Source: Microbacteriaceae bacterium
GTDB taxonomy: Bacteria > Actinomycetota > Actinomycetes > Actinomycetales > Microbacteriaceae
DNA length: 34,398 bases
Assembly (NCBI GenBank): GCA_024645175.1
Contig: JAHEGB010000010.1
Location: 1 to 34,398, forward strand
Direction: 5' to 3'
Made by a program: the position numbers and the translations under genes. Under the pieces are notes generated by a model, which ran no database searches, had not been told where the DNA came from, and saw only the letters and a program-made list of their open reading frames with translations. Below, one piece after another: positions 15,498 to 27,456 of this stretch; position 1 is the stretch's first letter; each line of letters starts with the position of its first letter.

Positions 15498-18400
15498 GTG
15501 CACCGTTTATCAAAACTCAGTCTTGCCAACCGCTCAGTCGTAGCCCTAATTACCGCGATTATCGCGATCTTTGGCTTCGTCTCACTTGGTTCACTAAAGC
15601 AAGAGCTCATTCCGAGCATCGAGACCCCGCAGGCCGCAATCGTCACTACTTACATCGGCGCTTCGCCAGAGGTAATTGACAAGCAGGTAAGCCAGCCAAT
15701 CGACGAGGCCATGCGCGCACTCGACGGATTGGTTTCATCGACCACGACCTCGCAGAGCAACATCTCGATCGTTCGCGTCGAGTTTGAATATGGCACCCCC
15801 ACTTCAAAGGTCACCGAGAAGATTAACGCGGCTCTTGCCGGAGTCACCCTTCCGGGTGAGGCGAAGGCCAAGGTTCTCAGCGGCTCATTTGACACCGTGC
15901 CAATCATCGTTCTCGGAGTCTCTGCCGACAGCGGCGACAACGAAGCCCTTGCTAAGAACATCTCGAGCGTTGCAAACGCAGAATTCGCTGGCATCAGCGG
16001 TGTTCGCGATGTAGCCATTTCGGGTGTCGTCGAAAAGCGCGTGAACTTGAAGTTCAACCAAAGCAAGTTGACTGCAAATGGTCTCACCTCTCAGTCGGTC
16101 GCATCAGCGCTTCAGGCAAACGGTTTTGTGATTCCTGCCGGAACCATCGACGACAAGAAGGGAACGATCTCGGTTGAGGTCGGCACCCCGGTCAATTCAC
16201 TCGAAGACTTCAAGAACCTTCCGCTAATCGGATCAAAGACTTCAATCAGTTCGCCAACCTCGGGTTTTCCGACGAGCGGTTTTCCAACCACCGGCATCCC
16301 AGGTGGAATTTCGATTCCGAGCACTCCGACCGTAACGACTAGCGCGACCGCACTGCGCATCCGTGATGTTGCAACCGTGACCCTCGAGAATGCACCGACC
16401 ACTTCAATCTCACGAGTAAACGGCAAAGCAACACTGTCGATCTCAATCACCAAGACTCAAGACGCAAACACCGTTTCTGTTTCGCACGCGGTTCAAGACA
16501 AACTGGGCGAATTCAAGAAGAAGCTCGGCGCTGTGACAATCGTCACCGTGTTCGACCAGGCACCATTTGTTGAGCAGTCGCTTGAGAACCTTTCAACCGA
16601 AGGAACCCTTGGCCTCGCCTTTGCGATTATCGTGATTCTGATTTTCTTGCTTTCGGTTCGCTCGACAATCGTGACCGCGATTTCGATTCCAACATCGGTG
16701 CTAATTACATTCATCGGCCTCGGATTCTTCGGTTACTCGCTGAACCTATTTACCCTCAGTGCGCTAACTATCGCCATTGGTCGTGTGGTTGATGACTCGA
16801 TCGTTGTTATCGAAAACATCAATAGACACCTCGCATATGGCGAGCCAAAGAAGAAGGCGATTCTTCGTGCCGTGCGCGAGGTTGCAACAGCAATTACCGC
16901 CGCAACAATCACCACAGTTGCAGTGTTCTTGCCAATCACCTTCGTTGGCGGCCTAATCGGCGAGCTATTCCGCCCATTCGGCTTCACATTCGCAATCGCG
17001 CTTGTCGCATCGCTGGTCGTTTCGTTGACCATTGTGCCCGTGCTTGCTTACTGGTTCCTCAAGACTCCAGCGCAGGTTGAGCACGAGAACGAAGCGGCAG
17101 CCAAGGCGCACGAAGAGCAGGTTCGTCACGAAGAAGAAGAGCGCGAGCGCAAGTCATGGCTTCAGCGTGGCTATCTGCCAGTGCTTTCATGGACTCAGCG
17201 ACGCCCGGTAATCACTCTGGTCGCGTCGTTTGTGATTCTTGTAATGACCTTCGGGTCGTCTGCATTGCTCAAGACCGACTTCATCGGTTCAAGCGGAGCA
17301 ACCAGCTTCGTGATCAACCAGACCTTGCCATCTGGCGCGACGCTCGAGCAGCGTGACGCGGCGGCGGCAAAGGTCGAAGGAATTCTTCTCGCCCGCAAAG
17401 AAGTGACCGTTGTGCAGACAAGCATCGGTTCTTCTGGCGATGGTCGCGTTGCCTTCGGCGGCGCTGCCGGTGGCACAAGCATCCAGGTAACTGCCAAAGA
17501 TGGCGTTGACCAGGTTGCCCTTCAAGACAGCCTGACCAAAGAATTTGCCAAGGATGCCTCGCTCGGCGAAGTGAAGTTCGCGAGCGGAGGCGGCCCAGCA
17601 GTTGGAAGCAGCGGCACCATCGACATCAAGGTAACCGCGGCAACCGACGAGCAGCTGAACGCTGGCATCGCGGCAGTCGAAGCAGCAATGGCTGGTACCA
17701 AAGACACTAGTGAGATCACGAATTCACTTGCAGACAAGCAGCGCACCTTGCGCGTCACAGTCGACCGTCTGGCAGCCGCGAAGCGCGGGCTAACCGAAAT
17801 CACAATCGGCGGAATCGTCGCAGCTGCGATGAAACCATCGAGCATCGGAAACGTGAACCTAGACGGTGTTTCAACCGCTATCTACGTTGTGAAGACCGAC
17901 GTCGCAAACACCGTAGCCAAGGTGAAGAACATCTCGATTCCGACGGCATCCGGGTTCATCAAGTTGTCATCAATCGCAGACATCGAAGAGGTTGAAGTTC
18001 CGACTGCAATCACAACCGAGAAGGGTGACCGCAGCGCGAAAGTTATGCTCACCCCAAGCGGCGACAACCTCGGAGCACTCACAGCTGATGTGACCAAGCG
18101 TCTCGATGGCGTTGAACTGCCAGCAGGAGTCACGGCGACAATCGGTGGTGTTTCGGCATCACAGGCTGACTCGTTCTCACAGCTCGGCGTTGCGCTGCTC
18201 GCAGCGATCGCGATCGTGTTCATCGTCATGGTGGCCACCTTCTCGAGCATCGTTCAGCCGCTAATTCTGTTGATCTCGATTCCGTTTGCGGCAACCGGAG
18301 CCATCGGCTTGCTTCTCGCAACCGACACCCCGCTTGGCGTATCGGCAATCATCGGAATGCTCTTGCTCGTCGGTGTTGTGGTTACCAACGCGATTGTGTT

Positions 18401-18731
18401 GATCGACTTGATCAACCAGTACCGTCGCGAAGGCAAGCCAACCCAGCAAGCAATCATGGATGGCGCTCGCCAGCGCTTGCGCCCAATCTTGATGACCGCA
18501 CTTGCGACCATCTTCGCGCTAACCCCGATGGCAGTCGGACTAACCGGCAGCGGTGGCTTCATCTCGCAGCCGCTAGCAATCGTTGTTATCGGCGGTCTAT
18601 TCTCATCAACCGTTTTGACCCTGGTTATCGTGCCAGTGCTCTACTGGTTGGTTGAGGGTCGCAAAGAGCGTCGCGCAGCCCGCAAGGCTAACAAGCCTGC
18701 AAAGGTTTCGCGCAAGGCCAAGACCGCATAA
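15498..18731 (+). CDS. RND-family efflux permease (AcrB/HAE-like)
   Basis: A 1077-residue resistance-nodulation-division transporter with the duplicated 6-TM plus large loop architecture. The N-terminal helix follows MHRLSKLSLANRSVVALI. The proton-relay aspartates are D432 and D433 in 'GRVVDDSIVVIEN' of TM4. The C-terminal half repeats the permease fold ('FIVMVATFSSIVQPLILLISIPFA', split here only by TM boundaries). No membrane-fusion or outer-membrane channel gene is adjacent, as expected in a monoderm. A low-complexity segment at about residues 250-285 (SGFPTSGFPTTGIPGG and following Ser/Thr/Pro) is inserted in the first porter domain. A Glu/Lys-rich linker (EHENEAAAKAHEEQVRHEEEE) follows TM6. 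It probably exports hydrophobic compounds; the substrate is unknown. Confidence 0.93.
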   Translation: MHRLSKLSLANRSVVALITAIIAIFGFVSLGSLKQELIPSIETPQAAIVTTYIGASPEVIDKQVSQPIDEAMRALDGLVSSTTTSQSNISIVRVEFEYGTPTSKVTEKINAALAGVTLPGEAKAKVLSGSFDTVPIIVLGVSADSGDNEALAKNISSVANAEFAGISGVRDVAISGVVEKRVNLKFNQSKLTANGLTSQSVASALQANGFVIPAGTIDDKKGTISVEVGTPVNSLEDFKNLPLIGSKTSISSPTSGFPTSGFPTTGIPGGISIPSTPTVTTSATALRIRDVATVTLENAPTTSISRVNGKATLSISITKTQDANTVSVSHAVQDKLGEFKKKLGAVTIVTVFDQAPFVEQSLENLSTEGTLGLAFAIIVILIFLLSVRSTIVTAISIPTSVLITFIGLGFFGYSLNLFTLSALTIAIGRVVDDSIVVIENINRHLAYGEPKKKAILRAVREVATAITAATITTVAVFLPITFVGGLIGELFRPFGFTFAIALVASLVVSLTIVPVLAYWFLKTPAQVEHENEAAAKAHEEQVRHEEEERERKSWLQRGYLPVLSWTQRRPVITLVASFVILVMTFGSSALLKTDFIGSSGATSFVINQTLPSGATLEQRDAAAAKVEGILLARKEVTVVQTSIGSSGDGRVAFGGAAGGTSIQVTAKDGVDQVALQDSLTKEFAKDASLGEVKFASGGGPAVGSSGTIDIKVTAATDEQLNAGIAAVEAAMAGTKDTSEITNSLADKQRTLRVTVDRLAAAKRGLTEITIGGIVAAAMKPSSIGNVNLDGVSTAIYVVKTDVANTVAKVKNISIPTASGFIKLSSIADIEEVEVPTAITTEKGDRSAKVMLTPSGDNLGALTADVTKRLDGVELPAGVTATIGGVSASQADSFSQLGVALLAAIAIVFIVMVATFSSIVQPLILLISIPFAATGAIGLLLATDTPLGVSAIIGMLLLVGVVVTNAIVLIDLINQYRREGKPTQQAIMDGARQRLRPILMTALATIFALTPMAVGLTGSGGFISQPLAIVVIGGLFSSTVLTLVIVPVLYWLVEGRKERRAARKANKPAKVSRKAKTA

Positions 18732-18747
18732 CTGGCGGTTTAGAATT

Positions 18748-18785
18748 AGGGAGGTCTCAGATGTCTGAGGCCTCCCTTATTTTTT
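18748..18785 (+). terminator. Intrinsic terminator of the RND gene
   Basis: AGGGAGGTCTCAG (18748-18760) pairs with CTGAGGCCTCCCT (18765-18777) through 13 pairs including one G-U, with an ATGT loop. The tail TTATTTTTT (18777-18785) follows. It lies 16 bp after the RND stop. Its T-tract contains the predicted -10 of orn. Confidence 0.85.
18778..18783 (+). promoter_or_regulatory. -10 box (TATTTT) of orn, inside the terminator T-tract
   Basis: TATTTT ends six bases before GTG 18790. The box is inside the T-tract of the preceding terminator, so any -35 contact would fall in the hairpin-coding DNA. No Shine-Dalgarno fits the GTG, supporting a leaderless start. Confidence 0.4.
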
Positions 18786-18789
18786 AGGC

Positions 18790-19389
18790 GTGATCAACAT
18801 TTCAGACAACCTCGTATGGATCGACTGCGAAATGACCGGGCTCAACCCAGGAGTTGACTGCCTTGTCGAAATCGCGGTTGTCATAACCAATTCTGAGCTC
18901 GAAATTCTTGATCAGGGCATCGACATTGTCATCAAGCCAACCACCGAGGGCCTGGCAAACATGGGCGAATTCGTTCGAAACATGCACACCGAGAGCGGCC
19001 TAATCAACGAATTCGAAAACGGGGTTGAACTTGCAGAGGCCGAGAGCATAGTTCTCGAATATGTGAAGCGCTTTGTGCCTGAAGCCCGCACCGCTCCCCT
19101 TGCCGGCAACACAATTGGAACCGATCGCATGTTTATCAATCGCTACATGCCTGCACTAGACAGTCACTTGCACTACCGAAACATCGACGTTTCTTCGGTT
19201 AAAGAACTAAGTCGCCGCTGGTATCCACGCGTTTACTTCAACATGCCTAAGAAAGACGGCGGCCATCGAGCGCTTGCCGACATTCTCGAGTCGATCAAAG
19301 AGTTGCAGTACTACCGCAAGACCGTTTTCGTTGAACTGCCTGGCCCAAGCAGCGAGGCAGCGAAGGCAGCAGCCGACTCACTTAACTAA
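18790..19389 (+). CDS. orn: Oligoribonuclease
   Basis: A 199-residue DEDDh 3'-5' exoribonuclease that degrades 2-5 nt RNAs, and pGpG where c-di-GMP is used, to mononucleotides. The catalytic residues are visible: D12 and E14 in [10 protein letters not shown]112 in 'NTIGTDR', H159 and D164 in 'GGHRALADI'. The length is close to the usual ~180-200 aa, with a short Ala-rich C-terminal tail. The GTG start at 18790 gives the family N-terminus. It is a monocistronic gene bounded by the RND terminator upstream and a bidirectional hairpin downstream. Confidence 0.96.
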   Translation: MINISDNLVWIDCEMTGLNPGVDCLVEIAVVITNSELEILDQGIDIVIKPTTEGLANMGEFVRNMHTESGLINEFENGVELAEAESIVLEYVKRFVPEARTAPLAGNTIGTDRMFINRYMPALDSHLHYRNIDVSSVKELSRRWYPRVYFNMPKKDGGHRALADILESIKELQYYRKTVFVELPGPSSEAAKAAADSLN

Positions 19390-19506
19390 AAGTCAGGGAC
19401 ACTGTTTACAAGACAATGCTCTCTGCATTCAAGGATTCGACGAACTGACTTTCAGCAGAAAATCCCTGTGATAACTTCACAGGTTCCTCGCACACGCGCG
19501 AATGCA

Positions 19507-19534
19507 AAAAAGACCCGAATTGTCGGGTCTTTTT
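19507..19534. terminator. Bidirectional intrinsic terminator between orn and tRNA-His
   Basis: AAAAAGACCCGA (19507-19518) and TCGGGTCTTTTT (19523-19534) form a perfect 12-bp stem around ATTG. The A-run on one side and T-run on the other make it work on both strands, serving orn (+) and the tRNA-His/gat transcript (-). The 117 bp between the orn stop and the stem hold no recognisable gene. Confidence 0.85.
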
Positions 19535-19542
19535 CGTTCGCG

Positions 19543-19616
19543 GGTGAGTAACGGGACTTGAACCCGCGGCCCCCTGGACCACAACCAGGTGCTCTACCAG
19601 CTGAGCTATACCCACC
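19543..19616 (-). tRNA. tRNA-His (anticodon GTG)
   Basis: On the minus strand the acceptor GTGGGTA pairs with TACTCAC, with discriminator C73 and a genomically encoded G-1 at 19616, the tRNA-His hallmark. The D-arm (GCTC/GAGC), anticodon stem CCTGG/CCAGG with anticodon GTG, and a T-arm with TTCAAGT are clear. No CCA is encoded. The gene lies 67 bp downstream of gatB on the same strand. A TAGAAT at 19653-19648 may be its own -10. Confidence 0.95.
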
Positions 19617-19683
19617 ATGTATCGCGACTAATCGCGACAACCTGCCAATTCTAACAGGCAGCCGTAAAGCCGCGAAAGGCTTG

Positions 19684-21183
19684 TTACTTGTTTGCCATTT
19701 CGATCAGCAACTCGCGCACGCGAGCAGCATCTGCAGAACCGGCCATCGCCTTCATCACGGCACCGATAACCTGACCAGCTGCCTGCATTCGACCCTCGCG
19801 AATCGCAGGAATCACATCTGGCTGGCTGGCAAGGGCTGCTTCGATAGCGGCGATCAACGCACCGTCATCTGAAACTACCTCTAGACCTCGAGCTGCCACG
19901 ATTTCGGCAGGTGAACCTTCGCCCGCCAAGACATATCCGAGCACTTCACGAGCCAAACGGTCGTTGATCTTGCCGTCTTCGATTAGTTTGGCAAGTTCTG
20001 CAACCTGAGCAGGAGTGATGTTCGGAACAGCACCTTCTTCGCTCTCGTTTGCGATGCGTGCGAGCTCACCCATCCACCACTTGCGCGCAGCCTGAGGCTT
20101 TGCTCCCGCGGTAACGGTCTCTTCGATTTGGTCAAGCAAGTCTGCGTTGACCACGTCGCGAAACTCTAGTTCGCTAAAGCCCCACTCGCCCGCCAAACGC
20201 TTGCGGCGATCTGCTGGCTTCTCAGGAAGAGTTGCGCGCAGTGCCTCAATGAGTTCGCGTGATGGCTGAACCGGAACAAGGTCTGGCTCAGGAAAGTAAC
20301 GGTAGTCATCGGCGTCGCTCTTAGGGCGGCCAGCGCTGGTCGCACCCTTGTCTTCGTGCCAGTGGCGAGTCTCTTGAATGATGGTGCCACCATTCGCAAG
20401 GATGTGCGCCTGGCGCTGAATCTCATAGCGAACCGCGCGCTCGATCGACCGAAGCGAGTTTACGTTCTTGGTCTCGGTTCGGGTTCCGAGCTTCTCGGCT
20501 CCGTGCTTGCGAAGCGAAACGTTTGCATCACAGCGCACGTTTCCGCGCTCCATGCGAGCATCGCTTACGCCAAGGCCCTTCACTATTTCACGAATAGACC
20601 GCACATAAGCAGCAGCCAACTCAGGAGCCTCGGCACCTGCGCCATAGACAGGCTTAGTCACGATCTCGACGAGTGGAACACCCGCGCGGTTGTAGTCAAC
20701 TAGCGAATACTCAGCGCCCTGAATGCGGCCGGTTGAGCCACCGATGTGAGTCAGCTTGCCGGCGTCTTCTTCCATGTGAGCGCGCTCAATGAGAACGGTG
20801 TGAACCTTGCCCGATGGAACCTCAACATCAAGCGAGCCTTCGAAAGCAATTGGCTCGTCATACTGCGAAGTCTGAAAGTTCTTGGCGAGGTCTGGGTAGA
20901 AATAGTTCTTGCGAGCGAAGCGGCCGGTTGGCGCGATTTCGCATCCGAGCGCAAGACCAATCTTGATGCTCGACTCAACGGCAGTCTTGTTTACTGCTGG
21001 CAGAGCACCAGGCAACGCGATGCAGATTGGGCAAACGTTTGTATTTGGCTCGTTGCCAAACTCGTTCTTGCAACCGCAGAACATTTTGGTGTTGGTGTTC
21101 AACTCGACGTGAACTTCAAGACCGATAACTACTTCGAACTGCTCGAGCGCTTGCTCGTAGTTCATCAATTCGGCTTTAGCCAT
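19684..21183 (-). CDS. gatB: Asp-tRNA(Asn)/Glu-tRNA(Gln) amidotransferase subunit B
   Basis: A 499-residue subunit that binds the mischarged tRNA and activates its side chain before transamidation. The N-terminus '[20 protein letters not shown]' and the zinc-site cysteines C-x-C (MFCGCKN) with VCPIC are typical. The central '[14 protein letters not shown]', '[10 protein letters not shown]' and the C-terminal YqeY-like tail are all present. I choose ATG 21183-21181 because GAGGTGA lies upstream and it follows the gatA stop by two bases; the frame stays open 26 codons further into gatA. It is the last gene of gatC-gatA-gatB. The presence of GatCAB implies indirect synthesis of Gln-tRNA and/or Asn-tRNA. 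Confidence 0.97.
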   Translation of the reverse strand: MAKAELMNYEQALEQFEVVIGLEVHVELNTNTKMFCGCKNEFGNEPNTNVCPICIALPGALPAVNKTAVESSIKIGLALGCEIAPTGRFARKNYFYPDLAKNFQTSQYDEPIAFEGSLDVEVPSGKVHTVLIERAHMEEDAGKLTHIGGSTGRIQGAEYSLVDYNRAGVPLVEIVTKPVYGAGAEAPELAAAYVRSIREIVKGLGVSDARMERGNVRCDANVSLRKHGAEKLGTRTETKNVNSLRSIERAVRYEIQRQAHILANGGTIIQETRHWHEDKGATSAGRPKSDADDYRYFPEPDLVPVQPSRELIEALRATLPEKPADRRKRLAGEWGFSELEFRDVVNADLLDQIEETVTAGAKPQAARKWWMGELARIANESEEGAVPNITPAQVAELAKLIEDGKINDRLAREVLGYVLAGEGSPAEIVAARGLEVVSDDGALIAAIEAALASQPDVIPAIREGRMQAAGQVIGAVMKAMAGSADAARVRELLIEMANK

Positions 21184-21185
21184 GA

Positions 21186-22688
21186 TTACTTCACCTCTAA
21201 CTCTGGAGCGAAATCGATCATTCGCTTGCCCCAAATTTCTTCGTGAGCCTTTTCGAGCCACCCGCCAACTTGGTAGAGACGAGCGTCTTCGCGAGCCGGT
21301 GCGAGCAACTGAATTCCAACCGGAAGTCCGTCTTCGTCTGCGAGACCGTTAGGAACAGACATTCCCGGAATTCCAGCAAGGTTCGCCGGAATAGTCGCGA
21401 TGTCGTTTAGATACATCGCCAATGGGTCATCAATCTTGTCGCCGAACTTAAACGCGGTTGTCGGAGCGGTTGGCGAAACCAAAACGTCTGCCTTTGCAAA
21501 GGCTGCGTCGAAGTCGCGCTGAATCAATGTGCGAACTTTGAGGGCCGCGCCATAGAACTTGTCATATGAACCGCTCGAGAGAGCATAGGTTCCGAGAATG
21601 ATTCGGCGCTTAACCTCAGGACCAAAACCAGCCTCGCGGGTTGCTGCCATCACTCGTTCGATGGTTGCGTTCTCGTTTGGCTCAACGCGCATGCCGAAGC
21701 GAACGCTGTCGAACTTTGCGAGGTTAGAAGATGCCTCTGCCGGCAAGATCAGGTAATAGGCGGCAATCGCATATTCGAAGCTTGGGCAGTCAACCTCAAC
21801 GATCTCGGCGCCAGCAGCGGCGAGAAGGTTCAGGCTCTCTTTGAAGCGAGCGGCAACACCAGGCTGAAAACCTTCGCCTGAAAGCTGCTTAATTACGCCG
21901 ATGCGCATGCCCTTGACGTCTTGCTTCAGGGCAGCAGCCGTCATCGAACCGAGCGACTCAGGCAGTGATGTGCTGTCGTGTGGGTCGTGCCCAGCAATGA
22001 CGTCTTGCAACATTGCGGTGTCGAGAACGTTTCGAGCAACTGGGCCGATCTGGTCTAGCGATGACGCAAGAGCAATCAAGCCGTAGCGAGAAACAGCGCC
22101 ATAGGTTGGCTTGGTGCCAACGGTTCCGGTAACAGCACCCGGAAAACGAATTGAGCCACCGGTGTCAGAACCGATTGCAAGCGGAGCCTGGAACGAAGAA
22201 ACAACAGAAGATGAGCCACCTCCAGAACCACCAGGAATGCGAGTTAGATCCCACGGATTCTTCGAAGGTCCATATGCGCTGAACTCGGTTGATGAACCCA
22301 TTGCAAATTCATCGAGGTTGGTCTTGCCAAGAATTGGCATGCCAGCTGCGCGAAGTTTCTTCACGACGGTTGCGTCATATGGCGGAACCCATCCCTGAAG
22401 AATTTTCGAACCAGAAGTTGTTGGCGCATCGGTCGTGGTCAAGTTGTCTTTGACTGCAATTGGAACACCGGCGAGAGGCGAGGTAATTTCGCCAGCTGCG
22501 CGTGCGCGGTCAACCTCAGCTGCCGCGATTAGCGATGCCTCTGGGTTCTGATAAAGGTATGAGTGCACTGCGCCGTCAACGGCCGCGCTGCGGTCTAGGT
22601 GTGCTCGAGTTACCTCAACAGACGAGACTTCGCCCTTGCTGATGAGTTCTGCGAGTTCGCTCGCTGATTTGCGAATCAAGTCGGTCAT
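21186..22688 (-). CDS. gatA: Asp-tRNA(Asn)/Glu-tRNA(Gln) amidotransferase subunit A
   Basis: A 500-residue amidase-signature enzyme that releases ammonia from glutamine or asparagine for the GatB site. The Ser-cisSer-Lys catalytic set is K80 in 'PIAVKDNL', S155 in '[10 protein letters not shown]' and the nucleophile S179 in 'SDTGGSIR'. The length is standard (~485-500 aa). It starts three bases after the gatC stop and is followed by gatB after two bases, so the three subunits are translated as a unit. No truncation or unusual residue was seen. Confidence 0.97.
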   Translation of the reverse strand: MTDLIRKSASELAELISKGEVSSVEVTRAHLDRSAAVDGAVHSYLYQNPEASLIAAAEVDRARAAGEITSPLAGVPIAVKDNLTTTDAPTTSGSKILQGWVPPYDATVVKKLRAAGMPILGKTNLDEFAMGSSTEFSAYGPSKNPWDLTRIPGGSGGGSSSVVSSFQAPLAIGSDTGGSIRFPGAVTGTVGTKPTYGAVSRYGLIALASSLDQIGPVARNVLDTAMLQDVIAGHDPHDSTSLPESLGSMTAAALKQDVKGMRIGVIKQLSGEGFQPGVAARFKESLNLLAAAGAEIVEVDCPSFEYAIAAYYLILPAEASSNLAKFDSVRFGMRVEPNENATIERVMAATREAGFGPEVKRRIILGTYALSSGSYDKFYGAALKVRTLIQRDFDAAFAKADVLVSPTAPTTAFKFGDKIDDPLAMYLNDIATIPANLAGIPGMSVPNGLADEDGLPVGIQLLAPAREDARLYQVGGWLEKAHEEIWGKRMIDFAPELEVK

Positions 22689-22691
22689 GGC

Positions 22692-22988
22692 CTACTCCTC
22701 ATCCAAGATTGCGTTGACCTTGAAGCGACCCTCTGCACTGTCAGGTGCACCCGAAAGCGCCTCTGCCTGGCTGAGTGATGGCTCGACCACGTCTTCGCGA
22801 AATACGTTTGCCATCGCGATCGGGTGGCTGGTCGAAGGGGTGTCGGCGTCGATTGCCTTGCTAACGTGCGCGACCGAGTCGGCAATTAGCGATAGCTGCT
22901 TGGTGAACTGCTCGACTTCTTCGTCAGAGACGAGAATTCGGGCAAGACCAGCCAAATGACGCACTAGGTCAGGGGTAATTTCAGACAT
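22692..22988 (-). CDS. gatC: Asp-tRNA(Asn)/Glu-tRNA(Gln) amidotransferase subunit C
   Basis: A 98-residue small subunit that wraps around and stabilises the GatA-GatB pair. The family pattern is visible: 'VRHLAGLARI..SDEE.E.F..QLS.I' in the N-terminal helices, then the extended 'HP......FREDVVEPSLSQ.EAL..AP' belt and the C-terminal 'GRFKVNAIL'. The ATG at 22988 is preceded by GAGAG. The gene lies 66 bp downstream of ligA and may have its own promoter (TAAACT, 23029-23024). Confidence 0.95.
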   Translation of the reverse strand: MSEITPDLVRHLAGLARILVSDEEVEQFTKQLSLIADSVAHVSKAIDADTPSTSHPIAMANVFREDVVEPSLSQAEALSGAPDSAEGRFKVNAILDEE

Positions 22989-23023
22989 TGAGCTCTCTCA
23001 GAACGAGGGATGATTACCCTCTG

Positions 23024-23029
23024 AGTTTA
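23024..23029 (-). promoter_or_regulatory. Possible -10 box (TAAACT) of gatCAB
   Basis: On the minus strand TAAACT lies 35 bp before the gatC ATG in the 66-bp ligA-gatC gap. It would give a ~28-base leader carrying the GAGAG ribosome binding site. The genes could also be read through from ligA. Confidence 0.35.
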
Positions 23030-23054
23030 GCTGACAGCCTGTTTCGGCGGTGTT

Positions 23055-26206
<3,152 letters not shown>

Positions 26207-26212
26207 GGTTCA

Positions 26213-26218
26213 AGTTTA
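26213..26218 (-). promoter_or_regulatory. -10 box (TAAACT) of mnmA
   Basis: On the minus strand TAAACT ends exactly six bases before the mnmA ATG (26206-26204), inside the 40-bp gap after the desulfurase gene. This suggests an internal leaderless promoter for mnmA-ligA. Confidence 0.45.
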
Positions 26219-26246
26219 AGCAGGGCTATGACGCTGAGCCACCGAA

Positions 26247-27407
26247 CTAGTTGGCTTGGCGAGCAGATTCGACGGCCGGCACTAAGGCCTGCACGAAGGC
26301 GTCGATGTCGGCCGCGGTGGTTTCAAGCCCGAAGGTGATGCGCAGGCAGGCGTTTGCCTCGTCTTCGCTGCGACCCATGGCAAGAAGCACGTGAGAAGCA
26401 CGGGCAACACCGGCCTGACAAGCAGAGCCTGCCGACACGGCAAAACCGGCCTGATCTAGCAAGAACAGCAGCCCATCAGACTTCAGACCTTCAAATGTGT
26501 AGTGCGCGTTCATCGATAGCCCAGGCGCATCTGCTCGGCTGAATCGAGCGCCGGCAATGCTGGTTTCGATAGATTCACGCAATTTTGCAAGCAGTGAATC
26601 GGTGTGCCTTATGTGCTGGTCTAGGTTTTTGACCGCCAGCTCGGCCGCGTGAGCGAAAGCCTTTGCCCCAGCCGCATTCATCGTGCCACTTCGCACCGAA
26701 CGTTCTTGGCCACCACCGTGAATAAGTGACGTGACTTTGGATGCTCGCGAAAGAATAAGTGCGCCAACGCCAACCGGGCCGGCAACCTTATGCGCGGTAA
26801 TGCTCATGGCAGCCAAGCCTGAATCGGCAAAGTTTGTTGACATGTGGCCGAAGGCAGCAACGGCGTCGCTGTGAACCGGAATCTTGTGCTTCGCCGCGAG
26901 CGCGGTTACTGCCTGAATGTCTGTAATAACGCCGGTCTCGTTGTTAGCCCACATAAGCGAGACCAGCGCCACTTCGTTAGCTCGGTCAAGAAGAACGTTT
27001 TCTAGAGCCTTAAGATCGACTTGGCCGTTTTCTAGCACGGGCAGCCAGATGACTTCGGCACCCTCGTGAGTCTCGAGCCATTCGATTGGGTCGATAACGC
27101 CGTGATGTTCCGTGTATGCCGAAACAATTACGTTTCGGGCCGAGTCTTCGCCCCTGCGCTGCCAGAACAGCCCCTTGATTGCAAGGTTGTCGCTCTCGGT
27201 TCCGCCAGAGGTAAAAATCACTTCGCTGCGATCGCAACCTACCGCGAGCGCGATTTGCTCTCTCGACTCCTCTAGCATCATGCGTGACGTCTGCCCGAAT
27301 GAGTGGGTTGAACTGGCGTTTCCGCTAACCGTTAACGCCTCTGTGAAAGTTGCTAACACCTCGGCATTAATTGGCACGGATGCCGCGTAATCGAGGTAAA
27401 TAGCCAT
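26247..27407 (-). CDS. Cysteine desulfurase (NifS/IscS family)
   Basis: A 386-residue PLP enzyme that takes sulfur from cysteine and passes it on as a persulfide. The N-terminus 'YLDYAAS.P' is typical. H101 is in 'TEHHGV', the PLP lysine is K207 in 'ITAHKVAGPVGVG', and the persulfide cysteine is C330 in 'SAGSACQAG'. Its immediate neighbour mnmA is a sulfur acceptor, so tRNA thiolation is the likely main role, with iron-sulfur cluster supply possible. No iscU, iscA or suf gene is adjacent. ATG 27407 lies six bases after a TAGGCT box that mirrors the glgX promoter. The symbol iscS is plausible but family-level naming is safer. Confidence 0.93.
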   Translation of the reverse strand: MAIYLDYAASVPINAEVLATFTEALTVSGNASSTHSFGQTSRMMLEESREQIALAVGCDRSEVIFTSGGTESDNLAIKGLFWQRRGEDSARNVIVSAYTEHHGVIDPIEWLETHEGAEVIWLPVLENGQVDLKALENVLLDRANEVALVSLMWANNETGVITDIQAVTALAAKHKIPVHSDAVAAFGHMSTNFADSGLAAMSITAHKVAGPVGVGALILSRASKVTSLIHGGGQERSVRSGTMNAAGAKAFAHAAELAVKNLDQHIRHTDSLLAKLRESIETSIAGARFSRADAPGLSMNAHYTFEGLKSDGLLFLLDQAGFAVSAGSACQAGVARASHVLLAMGRSEDEANACLRITFGLETTAADIDAFVQALVPAVESARQAN

Positions 27408-27413
27408 GGGGCA

Positions 27414-27419
27414 AGCCTA
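27414..27419 (-). promoter_or_regulatory. -10 box (TAGGCT) of the cysteine desulfurase gene
   Basis: On the minus strand TAGGCT ends six bases before ATG 27407. It faces the identical box of glgX 24 bp away, so the two promoters share their upstream DNA. Confidence 0.5.
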
Positions 27420-27443
27420 AACAAATTCGAAACACGGCGGGCT

Positions 27444-27449
27444 TAGGCT
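27444..27449 (+). promoter_or_regulatory. -10 box (TAGGCT) of glgX
   Basis: TAGGCT ends seven bases before ATG 27457. It forms an inverted repeat, TTAGGCTT against AAGCCTAA at 27413-27420, with the divergent promoter. This supports ATG 27457 over the in-frame TTG at 27451. Confidence 0.5.
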
Positions 27450-27456
27450 TTTGCCT

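Noticed and set aside
21184-21261. 26-codon N-terminal extension of gatB
   Set aside because: It reads through the end of gatA. ATG 21183 has GAGGTGA upstream and gives the standard GatB start.
22997-23025. Hairpin CTCAGA...TCTGAG upstream of gatC as an attenuator
   Set aside because: It lies mostly upstream of or at the predicted transcript start from TAAACT, and lacks a T-tract, so a regulatory role is not supported.
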